From a bacterium (GTDB lineage: Bacteria > Bacteroidota > Bacteroidia > B-17B0 > Aurantibacillaceae), in the NCBI GenBank assembly GCA_029945625.1, contig JAQSCW010000018.1, positions 1 to 64,000 of the forward strand: 64,000 bases of DNA, in the 5' to 3' direction. A program made the position numbers and the translations under genes. Below the pieces are notes generated by a model. That model was not told the DNA's origin, did no database searches, and saw nothing but the letters and a program-made list of their open reading frames with translations. This document shows positions 56,696 through 64,000 of this stretch, piece by piece; within the stretch, counting starts at the first letter, position 1; every line of letters starts with the position of its first letter.

Positions 56696-56823
56696 AATGA
56701 AATGGAATGGCTTTATTAATTAGTTTAAGTTGAAACGATCTCTGGTGCAAATAAAAATAAAAATCGTCCCAATAGATAGACAAATGAATTAACACCTTGC
56801 CTAAGTTTTAAACAAAAAAAATT

Positions 56824-56844
56824 TTTCCGGAAATCGAGATTTCC
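56824..56844. promoter_or_regulatory. Palindromic site upstream of nrdB
   Basis: TTTCCGGAAA is a perfect 10-bp palindrome and overlaps a second perfect inverted repeat, GGAAATCgaGATTTCC. The pair of dyads suits a dimeric regulator. It does not resemble the NrdR box as I remember it, so the regulator is unknown. Confidence 0.45.
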
Positions 56845-57141
56845 TCAATTGGCTTGATTTACAGCCCTGTAATAAATTTCAAAAAAAAAGTAAACCAACA
56901 GTTGTATTAATGAGAAATGTTTTTAAGTAGAAATAAAGAAACCGGTGTTGTTCCCTCATTTTCCTCTTTTTTCGAACTTCGGCGCACTTTCCGGCCTACA
57001 TCCGAATCCAGATCCTCCCGTGGGTTGATTACACCAGTGGTTCAGTTCGGGAAAAGGCTCTAAAAATCTGAAATGGGCAAATTCAAGCGCATTTTAGCTC
57101 ATTTCAAAGGGTAGAAAGAAAATTTCCTTAAACACTATTTT

Positions 57142-57172
57142 TTTGAAAATAAGCGAATATTGAATAACTTTG
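57142..57172 (+). promoter_or_regulatory. Promoter of the sigma/anti-sigma unit
   Basis: TTTG (57142-57145), 19-bp spacer, TAACTTTG (57165-57172): full match to the Bacteroidota consensus. The start of transcription would lie near 57179, giving a leader of about 64 bases. Confidence 0.75.
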
Positions 57173-57242
57173 AGTTCCTGCACCAATAACGAAACTTTAT
57201 TGAATTAAATCCGTTAAAGTAAACCGAACAAACACCCGCTTT

Positions 57243-57830
57243 ATGTCATCAGCTGAGTTATTCACTTTGATACAAGGTACCGAAAATTCTCCTATAAGGG
57301 AGGTGTTTGAGAATTACTACGGCCGTTTAATCCCAATTGCCAATCGGTACGCTAAAAATCAACAGCAAGCAGAAGAACTTTTTCATCAGAGTTTTAATGC
57401 ATGTGTCACCAAGATGATGCATCCGGGCTCAATCACCTTAAAGAATTCAACTTCAGATCTCGACCAGTTTTTCTACAAAGAGTTTATTCTTGAAGCTATC
57501 AGGTTCATTAAAAACATCCGAAGTGAATATTATGTGGCGAGCACTGTATATGCGCCGGGAGAGAACTCCACCAAAAATTATAATCTTTTTGAGAACAATG
57601 ACCTGATCGATTTTGCAGAGGTTGAAAACGACGTCCTTATTAAGTGCCTGCAACTTCTTGTGCCTTCTCAACGTTTGGTTTTTAATTTGCATGTAGTGGA
57701 TGGCTTTACCCTAGAAGAAACGGCAAACATGCTTGAATCTAGCGAAGGAACTGTAAAAAGTAATCTTGAAAAAGCCCGATTCAACCTGCAAAAGAACATC
57801 GAAAAAACCCTTAAAAGCGTGAAAGTATGA
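57243..57830 (+). CDS. ECF-type RNA polymerase sigma factor
   Basis: 195 residues. Region 2 is seen in LIPIANRYAKNQQQAEELFHQSF and region 4 in LVPSQRLVFNLHVVDGFTLEETANMLESS followed by the helix-turn-helix EGTVKSNLEKARFNLQKNI. Length and layout are those of extracytoplasmic-function sigma factors. The next gene overlaps by 4 bp and encodes a membrane protein, the usual place for an anti-sigma factor. Signal and regulon unknown. Confidence 0.88.
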   Translation: MSSAELFTLIQGTENSPIREVFENYYGRLIPIANRYAKNQQQAEELFHQSFNACVTKMMHPGSITLKNSTSDLDQFFYKEFILEAIRFIKNIRSEYYVASTVYAPGENSTKNYNLFENNDLIDFAEVENDVLIKCLQLLVPSQRLVFNLHVVDGFTLEETANMLESSEGTVKSNLEKARFNLQKNIEKTLKSVKV

Positions 57831-58462
57831 GCAAGACATTCACCTACGAAATAGATGAGCGACGACTCAGACTTCAGCTCAGGGATGTGAATGTGCCCCT
57901 TAAGGAAGACGCTTGGGACAAATTTGAAGTATACGCTCAGGCGCATCCTTTAGAGCAGCCAAAGCATCGTTTTACGAAGTTTGAACTCAAACTAAGTCGC
58001 AACGTGTTACTCCCACTTGTATTCGGGGGAATAATTTGTGTTTTTTCCTTTCTCCTATTCAATTTTATAAGCATAAAAAAACCTATCGGGCAAACGGAGC
58101 CCAATGAGAATCCGGTACCCTCGAAGGCCATTCAGCACCTGCCTGCACAGGAATTTGCGCCAACTTCGGTCAAAGTGGCGACTGCGGCCGAGAAACCTGC
58201 CACCATGCCTGAAAGCAGTCAAACCACCGATCAACCGCAACTTGTTGAAACACAGGCCACGTCCCACATGGCTGAACAAACAAAACAAGAAGCCTCTGCC
58301 CCCGATTCAGCGAAGATGAAAGTAGCCTCAACAGTGAATCAGGACAAGATTAGCGAGCCCTCAGCTAGGCCTAAGCGTAAAAAAGACCCCGACCAGTCAT
58401 TGTCTGAGATTAAACCAAACGCCGTTTCTGACGAAGAAGAAGTGGAAGTGGTTCCCAATTAG
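57827..58462 (+). CDS. Membrane protein, probable anti-sigma factor
   Basis: 211 residues, start overlapping the sigma gene stop (ATGA). The cytoplasmic N-terminus of about 65 residues contains the block LKEDAWDKFEVYAQAH, similar to short sigma-binding segments of Bacteroidota anti-sigma proteins. One membrane helix follows (VLLPLVFGGIICVFSFLLFN). The rest is a Pro/Ala/Lys/Glu-rich, disordered periplasmic region. No zinc-type anti-sigma motif was seen. Function is inferred from position and topology. Confidence 0.7.
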   Translation: MSKTFTYEIDERRLRLQLRDVNVPLKEDAWDKFEVYAQAHPLEQPKHRFTKFELKLSRNVLLPLVFGGIICVFSFLLFNFISIKKPIGQTEPNENPVPSKAIQHLPAQEFAPTSVKVATAAEKPATMPESSQTTDQPQLVETQATSHMAEQTKQEASAPDSAKMKVASTVNQDKISEPSARPKRKKDPDQSLSEIKPNAVSDEEEVEVVPN

Positions 58463-58559
58463 CAATTAAGTTTTGATCGCCTCGGTTTAGAAGAGCTTTG
58501 CTCGGCACTTTTGCAGCAAGCACTCCCCGATTCTTTAGCAATTTATAGAAAAAGTGAAG

Positions 58560-58919
58560 ATGAATGATATCACAACCAGAGCCGACATTGAAGTATTGAT
58601 ACGGAAGTTTTACGCCAACTTGTTTGAAATTGAAGAAATGAAAGTAATATTCAAAGACATTGTGTTTGAAGCGCATGTGCCTCATATTATACATTTCTGG
58701 GGCTTTGTATTGTTAGATGAAGAAGGCTATCGGACAAATGTTTTCGACAAACACCTGCACTTACCCATTAAATCGCATCAATTTGATATATGGTTGGCGG
58801 TATTTTCAGCAACTGTAAATGAACTCTTTGTGGGCGAAAAAGCTGACTTGGCAATTCAACGCGCCACTACCTTGGCGTATACGTTTAAATCGAAATGGCA
58901 AAGCATCAAAGAAAAGTGA
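58560..58919 (+). CDS. Group III truncated hemoglobin
   Basis: 119 residues, 2-on-2 globin fold. Family features: LIRKFYANLFEIEEMKVIF, HIIHFWGFVLL, then KHLHLPIKSHQFDIWLAVFSATVNELF, in which the His before FDIWL is the likely proximal haem ligand. It may bind oxygen or NO; the physiological role of group III members is poorly known. The track begins at GTG 58554; the ATG two codons later is preferred. It ends 1 bp from the convergent BNR gene. Confidence 0.85.
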   Translation: MNDITTRADIEVLIRKFYANLFEIEEMKVIFKDIVFEAHVPHIIHFWGFVLLDEEGYRTNVFDKHLHLPIKSHQFDIWLAVFSATVNELFVGEKADLAIQRATTLAYTFKSKWQSIKEK

Positions 58920-58920
58920 C

Positions 58921-61593
58921 CTACTGTACAACCATTTTTTTCACGCCCAGGGCAATCCCATTGTCCATTTTCAAGTAGTATGTTCCCGGGTTCAGCTTCA
59001 AGTCTAATTGCAATTGGTCATCGGTGCTTCTCGTTGAGTAAACAATGTGGCCCAAAACATCAATGACATCAAGTGTGAATAATTCGTGGCCGGAGTTTCG
59101 ACTCACCGTAAAATTGCCGCTGTTGAGTGAAGGATAAATCTGAAAATCAAGAAGAGCGTTAGCCCCGGCCTCATGAATTCCTAATCCGGGCTGCATTGCT
59201 GTGATCAGATTCAGGCTGGTTTCCCAGATCCCTCTACCAAATGTTGAAATGTATACCTTATTAAGCACCGGGTTAAATTCAATATCACTTACAATCACAT
59301 TTGGCAAACCTGTACTATAGCCTGCCCAGCTATTGGCACCAACATTTAGTATGTAAACCCCTACGTCGGTAGCCACCATTAGTTGTCCGGTGCCAACCAC
59401 GTACTTGACGCAATTCACCGGAATATTGGGCAAGTTATACGTGATATTAACCCAACTAGCACCGCCATTGGTGGTTTTGAATACTTTGCATCCTGCGGCA
59501 AAACCGGCCAGAGATACAACCGCCTCATTCGGGTTTGTTAAATTCACTTCAATTCCTGTATAATATAAGCTGTCGGGTAAGTTATTTGTGATATTGGAAA
59601 AACTAGTACCGCCATTAGTGGAGCGAATGACTATCCCTTTCATAAAATACTCGTGTCGCACCCTGCGCGCAGCATAAATCACATTAGAATTAGTGGGTGA
59701 TACTGCAAGAGCGCAAATCTCTGTGTTTTGCTGCGTCACCGTATTGCTGTAAATTGTTCCCAGGGCATTCCAATTCTGGCCGCCATCGGTCGATTTAACC
59801 ACGTTCTCGTTTCCAATATACAGCACGCCGGGATGATTGTAATCGGCAACTAATGGAGTCACCCATTCCGAGTTTTCGAAATTGGGATTAGTCCCCACGT
59901 TTAATCCGCTTGTGCCATCGTCATTACTGTAATAGAAATTGCCATATTGACTCGAACCCAGGATGATCTGACTATTCAAAGGATCCAAATAATTATCCAT
60001 ACCATCACCTCCAAATAGAGTGCTCCAGCCTGCGCTGTTTTTGTAACTCGACGCATTATCCTGAGCCCCGGCAATAATTCTGCCCAAGCTGTTTTTTGAG
60101 CTGGATACCCGGTAAAAAGAAGAGATTTGCATGCCATTGCTGAGTGTAGTCCAGGTTGTTGGCCAGCTTGTTCCCCAGGTAGCCGTTTGCATATTATTTG
60201 TTTTGTACAGTCCTCCATCGCAGGACACAAAAATATTTCCCGAGCCCGGTTGTTTTTGAATAGCATGCACATCGGCATGCACGGTGCTGTAACCATAATT
60301 GTAGGTCCAGTGACTAATCGGCGCAAAACTTGTTCCCCCGTTGAGCGAGCCCCACAGATTTATTCCTCCTGTATAAAGAACATTTCGATTGGTATCGCTC
60401 ACGCAAAATCCCAGGTCGTAGGTGCCTTGTCCCCCTGATCCATTTCCCTGACCATACTCCAGCACATTGAGCACCGGAGGCTTATAGGTCCAACTTACAC
60501 CCGCATTTGTGCTTTGGTATATGCCATAAAGACCTTCAACATCATCCACACAGAGTGCATATACGTAATTTGAATCGCCGGGAGCCATGGCGAGCTTAAT
60601 TCGCTGAACACTGCCTTGTAGCGGAATCCCGGTGTTCAACAGCGTCCAGTTGATTCCAAAATCGGTTGACTTGTAAATGGCAGCAGATCCCATATTAGAA
60701 TTTTTGACCCAGCCGGTAGCAGCATAAAGGATGTTGGGATTTTGTGGTGATTGGATCATGTCCCAAAACAGAGAGTCTACTTGTTTTGTCCACCACGCGC
60801 CACCGTTCGTTGAGCGGTACATGCCACTTACTCCGCAAGCCAGCAACTCATTGGTGTTAGCGGGATTGATCACAATTTTTCGGATCAAAGAAGCATCCCC
60901 GTCTGTTAATTGAAAACTCAGCCCCGTTGGGCTCCAGGTAGTGCCACCGTCGGTAGTCTTGTAAACACCCAATCCAAAATGAGTGTGTCTCTTCTTGCCG
61001 TCGAGATACAAACCTCTGCCAATGTACTCAAAATCACACACCGAAATGTAGATCACGTTTGGATTTCCCGGCTGCAACACAATGTCGCTAATGCGGGTAA
61101 TAGGAAGGTTATCTGTTAATGGTGTATAGGAGGCGCCACCGTTTGTTGTTCTCCATAATCCTCCCTGAGCAACCCCAACATAATACGTATTGGTATCTGT
61201 TGGGTGAAAGGCTACACAATTGATGCGGCCAATTCCATTTTCCATATATCCGGTTAAATTGTTAGGTACGGTATTTGGTCCGGCCGGATACCAAGGGGAA
61301 GGCGTTGGTTTACCTTGTTCCTTTTCATCAGCAACAGCAATGGCCACATTCACGTATTCTCTAAACCCCACCGGTTCTCCTTGTCCGCTCGTGTGCAGCA
61401 GCATTTCCATTTCGTAGCGTTTGTAAGCTTTCCAATGTTTTGCTTTGTTCAAGTCATTCTCTTTTTTGAAAGCATCAAATTGGAGTTGTATTTCTTTAAA
61501 TGTAAGTGCGCGGCCGACGGCGTTTTTCACAAAAGACTGTGCCTTAATTGTGAGAAGAGAAAAAAAAGTAAGAAAAAGAAGGAGTGGTCTCAT
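58921..61593 (-). CDS. Secreted BNR/VPS10-like protein with T9SS sorting domain
   Basis: 890 residues from the ATG at 61593 (MRPLLLFLTFFSLLTIKAQ is the signal peptide); the track adds 32 codons upstream. Many Asp-box repeats occur (VYKTTDGGTTWSP, YRSTNGGAWWTKQ, IYKSTDFGINWTLL, STNAGVSWTYK, VKSTDGGQNWNAL), forming sortilin-like propellers. The last 75 residues are a type A T9SS sorting domain (IYPSLNSGNFTV, VIDVLGHIVY, LNPGTYYLKM), so it should be exported to the cell surface. No enzyme motif. It has its own promoter element at 61626-61633. Confidence 0.88.
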   Translation of the reverse strand: MRPLLLFLTFFSLLTIKAQSFVKNAVGRALTFKEIQLQFDAFKKENDLNKAKHWKAYKRYEMEMLLHTSGQGEPVGFREYVNVAIAVADEKEQGKPTPSPWYPAGPNTVPNNLTGYMENGIGRINCVAFHPTDTNTYYVGVAQGGLWRTTNGGASYTPLTDNLPITRISDIVLQPGNPNVIYISVCDFEYIGRGLYLDGKKRHTHFGLGVYKTTDGGTTWSPTGLSFQLTDGDASLIRKIVINPANTNELLACGVSGMYRSTNGGAWWTKQVDSLFWDMIQSPQNPNILYAATGWVKNSNMGSAAIYKSTDFGINWTLLNTGIPLQGSVQRIKLAMAPGDSNYVYALCVDDVEGLYGIYQSTNAGVSWTYKPPVLNVLEYGQGNGSGGQGTYDLGFCVSDTNRNVLYTGGINLWGSLNGGTSFAPISHWTYNYGYSTVHADVHAIQKQPGSGNIFVSCDGGLYKTNNMQTATWGTSWPTTWTTLSNGMQISSFYRVSSSKNSLGRIIAGAQDNASSYKNSAGWSTLFGGDGMDNYLDPLNSQIILGSSQYGNFYYSNDDGTSGLNVGTNPNFENSEWVTPLVADYNHPGVLYIGNENVVKSTDGGQNWNALGTIYSNTVTQQNTEICALAVSPTNSNVIYAARRVRHEYFMKGIVIRSTNGGTSFSNITNNLPDSLYYTGIEVNLTNPNEAVVSLAGFAAGCKVFKTTNGGASWVNITYNLPNIPVNCVKYVVGTGQLMVATDVGVYILNVGANSWAGYSTGLPNVIVSDIEFNPVLNKVYISTFGRGIWETSLNLITAMQPGLGIHEAGANALLDFQIYPSLNSGNFTVSRNSGHELFTLDVIDVLGHIVYSTRSTDDQLQLDLKLNPGTYYLKMDNGIALGVKKMVVQ

Positions 61594-61625
61594 GCGTGAT
61601 GGTTCAGTTTGGAATTGATGTCTTA

Positions 61626-61633
61626 CAAAATTA
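61626..61633 (-). promoter_or_regulatory. -7 element of the BNR/T9SS gene
   Basis: On the minus strand TAATTTTG, 32 bp before the ATG. No -33 TTG at the standard distance. Confidence 0.45.
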
Positions 61634-61641
61634 GGACAATT

Positions 61642-61649
61642 TATCTTTG
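61642..61649 (+). promoter_or_regulatory. -7 element of the kynureninase gene
   Basis: TATCTTTG. The track TTG (61647) lies inside it, so it cannot be the start; the ATG at 61695 leaves a leader of about 40 bases. It sits head to head with the BNR element, 8 bp away. Confidence 0.5.
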
Positions 61650-61694
61650 TTTTGCAGCCAAGGGCATTATACTTACATTTACGCCTCAAAATTC

Positions 61695-62981
61695 ATGCCG
61701 CAAGGCTCAGAACAAAAAGAGATGTTTAAGAACGATTTGGAGTTTGCAAGATCACTGGATGAAACGGATCCGTTGAAAATATACCGTAAACGTTTTTTAA
61801 TTCCTCAGCATCATCAGCGAGACGCTATTTATTTTACGGGAAATTCTTTGGGACTTCAACCAACAACTACGCAAAGCTATCTTCAAACCGAATTGAATGA
61901 TTGGGCTAAATATGGAGTTGAGGGCCATTTTCTGGCCACTCACCCCTGGTTGTCCTACCACGAGTTGCTTACCACTAAAATGGCGAAAATAGTAGGGGCA
62001 TTGCCCGAAGAAACGGTGATGATGAATCAGCTCACCGTGAATCTCCACTTACTCATGGTGTCGTTTTACCGACCTACTTCTTCACGTTATAAAATTCTTT
62101 GCGAAGCAAAAGCGTTTCCAAGCGATCAATATGCGTTGCAATCCCAAGTCAAATTTCACGGCTATGAGCCAAAGGACGCCCTCATTGAAGTGGGGCCGAG
62201 GGAAGGGGAATACCATATCCGGCAAGAAGATGTTCTTGCGGCGATTGAAAAACATAAAGATTCACTGTGCCTGATTATGATTGGTGGTGTGAATTATTTT
62301 ACGGGCCAGGTGTTTGACATGAAAACCATTACCGAAGCAGGACACAAGGCGGGGGCTTTGGTAGGATTCGATTTGGCGCATGCTGCCGGCAACATCAAAC
62401 TTGAATTACACGTGTGGAATGTCGATTTTGCCGCCTGGTGCAGTTATAAATACCTGAACAGCGGCCCTGGAAGCGTAGCAGGTGCCTTTGTGCATCAACA
62501 ACACCTATTAAACACCCAATTACCACTATTTGCCGGCTGGTGGGGACATGATAAAAAGACACGATTTCTGATGGACAGCACATTTGTTCCGATGCAAACC
62601 GCCGAACGCTGGCAAATGAGTAATGCCCCGGTGTTAAGCATGGCTGCGTGCCGAGCAAGTCTTGATATATTTGAAGAAGTGGGGATGGACGCACTCATCG
62701 CAAAAAGCAAATTACTCACATCTTACCTTGAATTTGTAGTTGGCGAAATAAATAACGAAAAAAACAATTGTCTCCAAATTATTACTCCAAAAGAGAACCG
62801 TGGTTGCCAGATATCTATTGTGGCGCATGGTTACGGCAAAGCTCTGTATAACAAATTAATTGAAAACGGCGTAGTTCCCGATTGGAGAGAGCCCAATGTG
62901 ATACGCTGTGCAACCGTACCGCTGTATAATTCGTTTGAAGACATTTATTTGTTTGGCCAAATCCTGACTAGCCTTCTTTGA
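61695..62981 (+). CDS. kynU: Kynureninase
   Basis: PLP enzyme that cleaves kynurenine or 3-hydroxykynurenine in tryptophan breakdown and in the aerobic route to NAD. 428 residues. The start region DPLKIYRKRF and IYFTGNSLGLQP, the cofactor block FDLAHAAGNIKLELHVWNVD, the PLP-Lys block CSYKYLNSGPGSVAGAFVH and GWWGHDKKTRF are all present, with FxMSNAPVLSMAACRASL near the end. The ATG at 61719 (MFKNDLEF) is an alternative start. No other kynurenine pathway gene is in the window. Confidence 0.95.
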   Translation: MPQGSEQKEMFKNDLEFARSLDETDPLKIYRKRFLIPQHHQRDAIYFTGNSLGLQPTTTQSYLQTELNDWAKYGVEGHFLATHPWLSYHELLTTKMAKIVGALPEETVMMNQLTVNLHLLMVSFYRPTSSRYKILCEAKAFPSDQYALQSQVKFHGYEPKDALIEVGPREGEYHIRQEDVLAAIEKHKDSLCLIMIGGVNYFTGQVFDMKTITEAGHKAGALVGFDLAHAAGNIKLELHVWNVDFAAWCSYKYLNSGPGSVAGAFVHQQHLLNTQLPLFAGWWGHDKKTRFLMDSTFVPMQTAERWQMSNAPVLSMAACRASLDIFEEVGMDALIAKSKLLTSYLEFVVGEINNEKNNCLQIITPKENRGCQISIVAHGYGKALYNKLIENGVVPDWREPNVIRCATVPLYNSFEDIYLFGQILTSLL

Positions 62982-63022
62982 AGGAAGCGACTAAATCATC
63001 CTGATCTTTGCTTTCAGATGGA

Positions 63023-63895
63023 TCAGTTTACTTTGGAAGTTGCATTCGCTAAATTGTGCGTATCGGTGATGTCCATTTTAATACTCCCCACCAAAACATT
63101 GGCTTGAGCGCGCATAGGAATGTGGTTTTGGTCATCACTAATCCAAACAGTAAGGTCTTCCTCTTCCTTAAACACTCTTCCTTTTTGCACGATGGGATTA
63201 AATTTTAAACAGCGAAACTTACCCAGGTCTGTTTCAATAATTTCCTTACCCACATACCGGATCTTCAAATTCCACACCTCTTTATCGACAAAGCATGGCA
63301 TTGAAATAATTTCCCCTACTTTAGCAGTACTAAACTTTAGATTTCTTCCTGCATAAAAAGCGCTCACCATATCCTGCACGCCGCTGGGCACATCGTATTT
63401 TTGATTATTGCCAATATCCACCTTTTTAGTATAGTGATTAAAAACATAATCTTGTTTGAATTTGTAACCGCCTTCATCTACTCTTCTTACAAATAACCAG
63501 GGTAGAAGCGCGTCTTTATCTAAATAAGTTTCATAACGGTCGCGGACTTTAAAAAACCAATCAGTTGTTCCTGTCGAATAGCCCGATCCCACAATATGAT
63601 AAACGTTTCTACCATTTACATGAATGAGATCGGGTTTCACTTCCAGCACTGCCATTCCGGCATTTAACAAGCCATAGTGCAAGCGGTACGTTAAAACCTC
63701 TCCTTCTTTAAACGCTGTATTGGCTTGAATAGGTAGTTTGTCTCCTATTTCAAATGCACTACTCGTTTCTAATTTCTGCCTTGAGGAATCCATGGTGCTC
63801 ATGGATAACAATACAAACACAGCTGCAAAAGCCAATAGCTGATAGGTAAAATGCCTTGCTCTTCTCATACCTGTTATACCCAATTTACGTGCCAA
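63023..63895 (-). CDS. DUF3108 family exported protein
   Basis: 290 residues with an N-terminal hydrophobic stretch (LLAFAAVFVLLSMSTM), which may be a signal peptide or an anchor. The DUF3108 domain is seen as EVLTYRLHYGLLNAGMAVLEV, GSGYSTGTTDWFFKVRDRYETYLD, QDMVSAFYAGRNL and KCLKF/CLKFNPIVQKGRVF regions, ending in IPMRAQANVLVGSIKMDI. This lipocalin-like beta fold occurs in many Bacteroidota exported proteins with no known role. M10 (63868) is an alternative start. A gene end lies 18 bp upstream on the same strand, so it may be the second gene of a unit. Confidence 0.82.
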   Translation of the reverse strand: MARKLGITGMRRARHFTYQLLAFAAVFVLLSMSTMDSSRQKLETSSAFEIGDKLPIQANTAFKEGEVLTYRLHYGLLNAGMAVLEVKPDLIHVNGRNVYHIVGSGYSTGTTDWFFKVRDRYETYLDKDALLPWLFVRRVDEGGYKFKQDYVFNHYTKKVDIGNNQKYDVPSGVQDMVSAFYAGRNLKFSTAKVGEIISMPCFVDKEVWNLKIRYVGKEIIETDLGKFRCLKFNPIVQKGRVFKEEEDLTVWISDDQNHIPMRAQANVLVGSIKMDITDTHNLANATSKVN

Positions 63896-63913
63896 GGTTA
63901 GCGCTTGGAAGCA

Positions 63914-64000
63914 CTATAATTTGTTAATTAACGCCAACAACATATTTCTTTGTGAGGAAAGTTGCGCTACCAATACCTTGTTATTTTGGATCACGAACAT
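63914..64000 (-). CDS. 3' end of a gene running off the right edge
   Basis: On the minus strand an open frame from the edge ends at TAG (63916-63914): 28 codons, ...SQRNMLLALINKL. It is 18 bp upstream of the DUF3108 gene. Too short to identify; it may equally be chance. Confidence 0.3.
   Translation of the reverse strand: MFVIQNNKVLVAQLSSQRNMLLALINKL

Larger units (their letters stand above)
56696..57242. other. 547-bp divergent regulatory spacer
   Basis: Between nrdB and the sigma factor gene. It holds the dyad at 56824-56844 on the nrdB side and a textbook promoter on the sigma side. The middle (56850-57130) shows no ORF over 60 codons, tRNA or terminator that I can support. Confidence 0.6.

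Noticed and set aside
1-64000. CRISPR array, tRNA, rRNA, insertion sequence or prophage
   Set aside because: Looked for repeated spacers, cloverleaf-like stretches, transposase or integrase motifs and phage genes; none seen. A tRNAscan or IS search would settle it.

Overview
This window looks like an ordinary, densely coded stretch of chromosome from a member of the Bacteroidota, probably an environmental one near the Flavobacteriia/Chitinophagia. I cannot name a genus. The evidence is: two proteins with type IX secretion (T9SS) C-terminal sorting domains; a gliding-motility lipoprotein (GldH) directly after a RicT/PSP1 protein; a TonB-receptor-like outer-membrane barrel with a CarboxypepD_reg-like domain; DUF4175, DUF349 and DUF3108 proteins; and repeated promoter -7 elements of the Bacteroidota form TAnnTTTG just before start codons. 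I see no rRNA, tRNA, CRISPR array, intact insertion sequence, prophage or integrase.

Layout. 1-5.4 kb: a sensor kinase/response regulator pair (minus strand), an odd GC-rich spacer, then a membrane pyrophosphatase. 5.5-15 kb: a T9SS cargo protein, exonuclease III, a solute-binding lipoprotein gene split by one in-frame TAG, ispD, a PolX/PHP protein with a decayed polymerase site, a GH3-family protein and a secreted protein of unknown role. 15.2-22.2 kb: a giant DUF4175 membrane/coiled-coil protein with an overlapping RsbW-like ATPase, a TPR protein and a PLP enzyme of the ACC deaminase/D-cysteine desulfhydrase family. 22.2-30.1 kb: two tandem paralogous envelope proteins, ricT-gldH, a pterin/thiamine group (folB, PCD, thiL) and an outer-membrane receptor. 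30.2-42.1 kb: housekeeping and genome maintenance (gmk, DUF349, MutS2 without Smr, an AddB-like nuclease, asnS, recF, a membrane TPR protein, ribH). 42.1-52.6 kb: a BNR/VPS10-like protein with a LolA-like partner, an AAA ATPase/VWA pair, small lipoproteins (two with a collagen-like linker) and a B12-binding radical SAM enzyme. 52.7-64 kb: class Ia ribonucleotide reductase (nrdB, nrdA), an ECF sigma/anti-sigma-like pair behind a textbook promoter, a truncated hemoglobin, a second BNR protein with a T9SS tail, kynureninase, a DUF3108 protein and a gene end at the right edge.

Genes are tightly packed: four convergent pairs end within 6 bp of each other or overlap, and many same-strand neighbours overlap by 1-29 bp. 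Several ORF-track starts are TTG codons; at PCD, gmk and kynureninase that TTG lies inside the -7 element itself, so the next ATG is preferred there. I find no clear new multi-gene system. The items most worth following up are the TAG-split transporter gene, the pyrophosphatase (ion-site glutamate in an unusual place plus a Cys-rich tail), the AAA/VWA pair with variant Walker motifs, the paired collagen-linker lipoproteins, the divergent gene pair sharing one CATG, and the dyad upstream of nrdB.
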